Origin: Artocarpus heterophyllus
Lineage: Eukaryota > Streptophyta > Magnoliopsida > Rosales > Moraceae
Direction of reading: 5' to 3'
Length of the DNA stretch: 64,000 nucleotides
Assembly: GCA_025403435.1 (NCBI GenBank)
Contig: CM046340.1
Coordinates: 26,353,710 to 26,417,709 of the forward strand
The notes beneath the pieces were generated by a model that did no database searches, was not told the origin of the DNA, and saw only the letters and a list, made by a program, of their open reading frames with translations. A program made the translations under genes and the position numbers. This document shows positions 60,091-64,000 of the stretch, one piece after another (the stretch's first letter is position 1; every line of letters starts with the position of its first letter).

Positions 60091-63000
60091 TTAGAATAAA
60101 TGCGGATACATAGCTTTCATGTCATCTTCACATTCCCATGTAGCTTCTTCAACTTGTTGATTTCGCCATAACACCTTGACCAATGGAATTTCTTTATTCC
60201 TCAAAGTCTTGGTTTTTCGATCGAGTATCTTCGTTGGCTTTTCTTCATAACTTAAATCTTCTCGTATCTCGATCCCTTGTGGCTCAATCACATGCATATG
60301 GTCCAGGACATACTTCTTAAGCATGGGGACATGAAATACATCATGCATTGCAGACATTTCAGAAGGCAACTTTAGCTGATAAGCTACTTTGCCTATTCGT
60401 TTAGCAACTTCATAAGGACCGATGAATCTTGGGCTTAGCTTGCTTTTCTTCCCAAACCTCATAACCCCTTTCATTGGTGCAACTTTCAAAAACACATATT
60501 CGCCTACAGCGAACTCTAAAGGTCTTCTTCTTTTGTCAGCATAACTCTTTTAACGGCTTTGAGCGGTCTCTATCCTTCTTCTTATCAACTTTATCATCTC
60601 AGATGTTTCATTCACAAAGTCAGTTCTTTCAGCATCTACACTTTCTATCAACTTCTTTCACCAGCTTCATGCCAACATATAGGCGACCTGCATTTTCATC
60701 CATACAGTGCTTCATATGGTGCCATTCTAATTGTCGTCTGAAAGCTGTTGTTGTATGCAAACTCTGCTAACGGCAACATTTTACACCAGCTGGTCTTAAA
60801 ATCGAGAGAACAAGCTCGTAACATATCTTCCAAAATCAAATTCGTCCTCTTTGTTTGGCCGTCAGTTTGAGGATGAAAAGCCGTGTTGAAATGAAGCCTG
60901 GTTCCCATTGCAATCTGGACACTCTTCCAAAACTTAGATATGAACCTGCCATCACGATCTGAGATAATTGACTTGGGAATCCCATGAAGTCGTACAATCT
61001 CCTTAACATAGAGTTTCGCTAACCGTTCCATAGAGTAAGTGATCTTGATAGGGATAAAGTGCGCCGTCTTCATCAGCCGATCCACAACTACCCAGATTGC
61101 ATCATAACCGTTCGTTGTTCTGGGTAAACCGGTAATGAAATCCATTTGCTATTTCTTCCCATTTCCATTCCGGTATTTGGATAGATTACAGTTCACCACC
61201 AGGTCTCTGGTGTTTAGCCTTTACTTGTTGACATGTCATACACTTCTTTACATATTTTGCAATGTCACGTTTCATTCCAAGCCACCAGAAATTACCCTTT
61301 AGATCATTATACATCTTCGTTGCACCTGGATGAATAGAGTAAGGAGTGTCATGAATTTCTGCCAAGATCCTTTCCCTTATATCATCGACATTGGGAACAC
61401 ATAAATGGTCCTTAAGATACAGAGTTCCGTCATCCGCAATATGAAACTCTTGACATTTTCCTTCTTTCATTTCTTGCTTGATTCTTACAAGGCTTACGTC
61501 GTCATCTTGCTTACTCCGAATTTCATCATACATCATCGGAACAAGAGAGAGTGCTGATAGCTGGCCTGCTACAAGTTCTAAACCGAAGTCTAGAATTTCC
61601 TTCCTTAAAGGTGGAGACATTGCTTGCATCGACATCAACGTGGCAACTGACTTCCTACTTAAAGCATCAGCTACTCTGTTAGCTTTACCAGGATGATAAA
61701 GGATTTCACAATCATAATCCTTCACCAGCTCCAGCCATCTTTGTTGCCTCATGTTCAGGTCTCTTTGCGTAAAGAAGTACTTCAAACTTTGATGATCAGT
61801 GAAGATCTTGCATTGGACCCCATACAAATAGTGTCTCCATATCTTCAAAGCAAAAACAACTGCTGCTAACTCAGGATCATGAGTAGGATAGTTCTTTTCA
61901 TAGTCTTTTAGTTGTCTTGAAGCATAAGCAATTACCTTTTCATTCTGCATTAATACAGCTCCTAGGCCCATCTTGGATGCGTCACTGTAGATTACGAACC
62001 CATCATTTCCCTCAGGAATTACCAATACTGGAGCCATCGTTAATCTTTTCTTCAGTTCTTGAAAACTCTTTTCGCATGCATCCATCCATTCATACTTCTT
62101 TCCTTTGCGAGTCAAGTTTGTGAGTGGAGCTGCTATCTTGGAGAAATCTTCTACAAATCTCCGATAGTAACCTGCAAGACCCAAGAAGCTTCTTATTTCA
62201 CTTGCATTCATAGGTTGCTTCCAATTGAGTACAGCTTCTACTTTAGCCGGGTCCACCATAATCCCATCCTTTGAAATAACATGCCCCAAGAATGACACTT
62301 TATCAAGCCAAAACTCGCATTTAGAGAACTTAACATACAACTGGTGTCTTCTTAAAGTCTCCAGCACAATCCTTAAATGCTCCTCATGTTCTTCTTGATT
62401 CTTAGAGTAGACAAGAATATCATCGATAAATACAATAACAAATTTATCGAGGAAATCCTTGAATACCCTGTTCATCAAATCCATAAAGGCAGCCGGTGCA
62501 TTTGTCAGACCGAAAGGCATAACCACAAATTCATGGTGACCATACCTCGACCTGAAAGCAGTCTTGGGGATATCTCCTTCTTTAATCTTCAACTGGTGAT
62601 ACCCTGACCGTAGATCAATCTTGGAGAACACCGATGCACCCTTGAGTTGATCAAACAAATCATCAATTCGAGGCAACAGATACTTGTTCTTGATTGTCAC
62701 CTTATTCAGTTCTCTGTAGTCGATGCAGAGTCTCATAGTGCCATCCTTCTTCTTCACAAATAAAACTGGAGCACCCCATGGTGATTGACTTGGCCTGATA
62801 AATCCTTTGTCAAGTAGCTCCTTTAATTGCATGTGAAGCTCCTTTAATTCTGCCAGGGCCATTCTGTAAGGCACTTTAGAGATTGGTTCGGTGCCTGGAG
62901 TGAGCTCAATCTCAAATTCAACTTCTCTTTCTGGTGGTAGACTCGTTAGGTCATCAGGAAACACATCTTCATATTCATGAACAACATGAACATCTTCCAT

Positions 63001-63109
63001 TCTTGTCTTTCCTTCTTGGCTTTTGTCTACAACGTGCGCCAGATAACCCATGCAGCCACTTGCTAAAAGCTTCCTTGCTTTCATTGCTGATAGAAACATG
63101 GGGGTTTCT
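60091..63109 (-). pseudogene. Gypsy-2 pol: reverse transcriptase, RNase H, integrase, chromodomain
   Basis: An uninterrupted stretch 63099-61186 (637 codons) holds reverse transcriptase ([15 protein letters not shown], catalytic FIDD at 62419-62430), RNase H ([31 protein letters not shown]) and the integrase zinc finger ending [22 protein letters not shown] at 61186-61188 and a one-base frame change near 61150 follow. The integrase core is open at 61145-60696, with WVVVDRLMKTAHFIP, SDRDGRF and FHPQTDGQTKRTNLILEDM, so the D-D-E set is present. Another break lies near 60500-60690. The final part (60495-60091) has GPYEVAKRIGKVAYQL and an end resembling a chromodomain, IPLVKVLWRNQQVEEATWEC. A frame change near 63100 separates it from protease. 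This is the best-preserved element here. Confidence 0.95.
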
Positions 63110-64000
63110 TTCTGGTCTCGCCAACATAAATGAATTTCTGATCACCTTCAGGATGGAAGATCACCTTTCGTTTCCGGCATTCGATTGAGGCATTATACTT
63201 ACTTAGGAAATCCATCCCAAGAATCATGTCGTAGTCATGCATGTCGATCACATTGAGGTCGATGAAAAGTTCCCTATCAGAAATCCATAGGGGTACTTTA
63301 CGTAAACAATGCGTGGACATTATCACTTCCCCGGAGGGTAGTGTCGTAGTGAATCCCTGTCTCATAGGCTCTAAACGAACCCCTAACTTCTTAGCATGTG
63401 ACAAAGATACAAAAGAATGCGTGGCACTCGTATCAAAAAGAACATAAACATCATTACATAAGCTGGTTATCTGACCTGTGACCACATTGGAGGCTTCAGC
63501 AGTCACTTGTTCTTTTGTCATGGCATAGATTCGGGCGTTGGTCGGTGGGGCTTCAAGTCTCCCTTGACTAATTAGTGCCCCTTCAAGGGAGGCTTGCATC
63601 TGATGTAGCTGGGCTTGAGGAGGAGGTCTCTGCGGGGCATTAGCATTCATCAGTTTATGGCAGTTCTTAACGAAATGGTCTTCACGCCCACATATGAAAT
63701 ATTGGTTGGTCCCCAATCGGTATTCCCCTGGATGTTTCTTTCCACATTTGGCACATGGTTGGAATTGCCTGTCATTGTTGTTGTGCTAATCATCATTGTG
63801 CCTCTTGTTGTCCTGGCCCTGCTGTTGTTGAGGATTGCCCTTCCTCTTATTGTTTCTCTAGTTCTGACTGTTGTTGTTGCTGCCGTTGTTGTTGTTGTTG
63901 TTGTTCCTGTGGGGAGGATGGTTCTTGTTGTTGGCATTGTTGGCTTGCTGGTTGGACTGAGGCTGGTTCCTTCTTAACTTCGACAGATGGAACTCAGCAC
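63081..64000 (-). pseudogene. Gypsy-2 gag C-terminus and protease, start outside window
   Basis: Read from the right edge, the frame gives an N/Q-rich linker with two in-frame TAG stops. PCAKCGKKHPGEY and YFICGREDHFVKNC follow, paired zinc knuckles with some ligands changed. Protease reads VLFDTSATHSFVS near 63400-63440 and YDMILGMDFLSKYNASIEC near 63175-63235. The catalytic triplet is DTS rather than the DSG or DTG usual for the family. Protease runs open from 63716 to 63081 and overlaps the start of the pol frame by about 20 bp. Most of gag, the leader and the 5' LTR lie to the right. Confidence 0.9.
63880..63905. repeat. (GTT)n trinucleotide run in gypsy-2 gag
   Basis: GTT repeats on the plus strand (AAC on the coding strand) encode an asparagine tract in the gag linker. 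Expandable codon repeats are common there. Confidence 0.85.

Noticed and set aside
25102..64000. Endogenous pararetrovirus as the source of the reverse transcriptases
   Set aside because: LTRs, primer sites, polypurine tracts, integrase domains and target duplications all indicate LTR retrotransposons; no movement-protein or coat-type frame was seen.

Overview
The window is nuclear DNA of a flowering plant, most likely a eudicot. One housekeeping gene has plant-type GT-AG introns. Almost everything else is AT-rich intergenic DNA packed with Ty1/copia and Ty3/gypsy LTR retrotransposons and small plant-type DNA elements. I cannot name the species. No rRNA, functional tRNA, CRISPR array or organellar gene was seen.

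Left end (1-8.5 kb, genic). A wrecked intronless copy of an EXO70 exocyst gene, EXO70G-like, runs off the left edge on the minus strand. It has one in-frame stop and about seven frame changes. Next to it is a complete four-exon minus-strand gene for the beta subunit of coatomer (COPI coat), 953 residues. As I recall, EXO70G and beta-COP genes are also near-neighbours on Arabidopsis chromosome 4, so this looks like an old conserved block.

8.5-18 kb (intergenic). AT-rich DNA holds long-inverted-repeat MITE-like elements, a solo copia LTR with perfect target-site duplications, a 21-bp tandem repeat, a tRNA-derived SINE with a 17-bp target duplication, and two weakly supported Mutator-like shells.

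18-64 kb (nested retrotransposons). A degenerate copia element (18.0-23.4 kb) and a fossil of a CACTA-associated plant transposase gene (23.9-25.1 kb) precede a chromovirus-type gypsy element (gypsy-1) that starts near 25.1 kb. Gypsy-1 has been split three times. Copia-1 (28977-37744, minus) sits in its gag. A Tat-like gypsy element (39836-47687) sits in its reverse transcriptase and carries an inverted solo copia LTR. Copia-3 (from 49312) sits in its integrase. The 3' LTR of copia-3 is itself split at 57045 by a second chromovirus (gypsy-2, minus), which runs off the right edge. At several joints the reading frame resumes once the insert and one target duplication are removed, which fixes the order of events.

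All the retrotransposon genes are dead. Most stops look like C-to-T or G-to-A changes in CAG, CAA, CGA or TGG codons, as expected from long-term cytosine methylation. The most unusual signal is a short dyad, TCGGC-CT-GCCGA, repeated about every 21-22 bp upstream of the TATA box in the copia LTRs, again in a copia leader, and at both ends of the unrelated gypsy-2 LTR.
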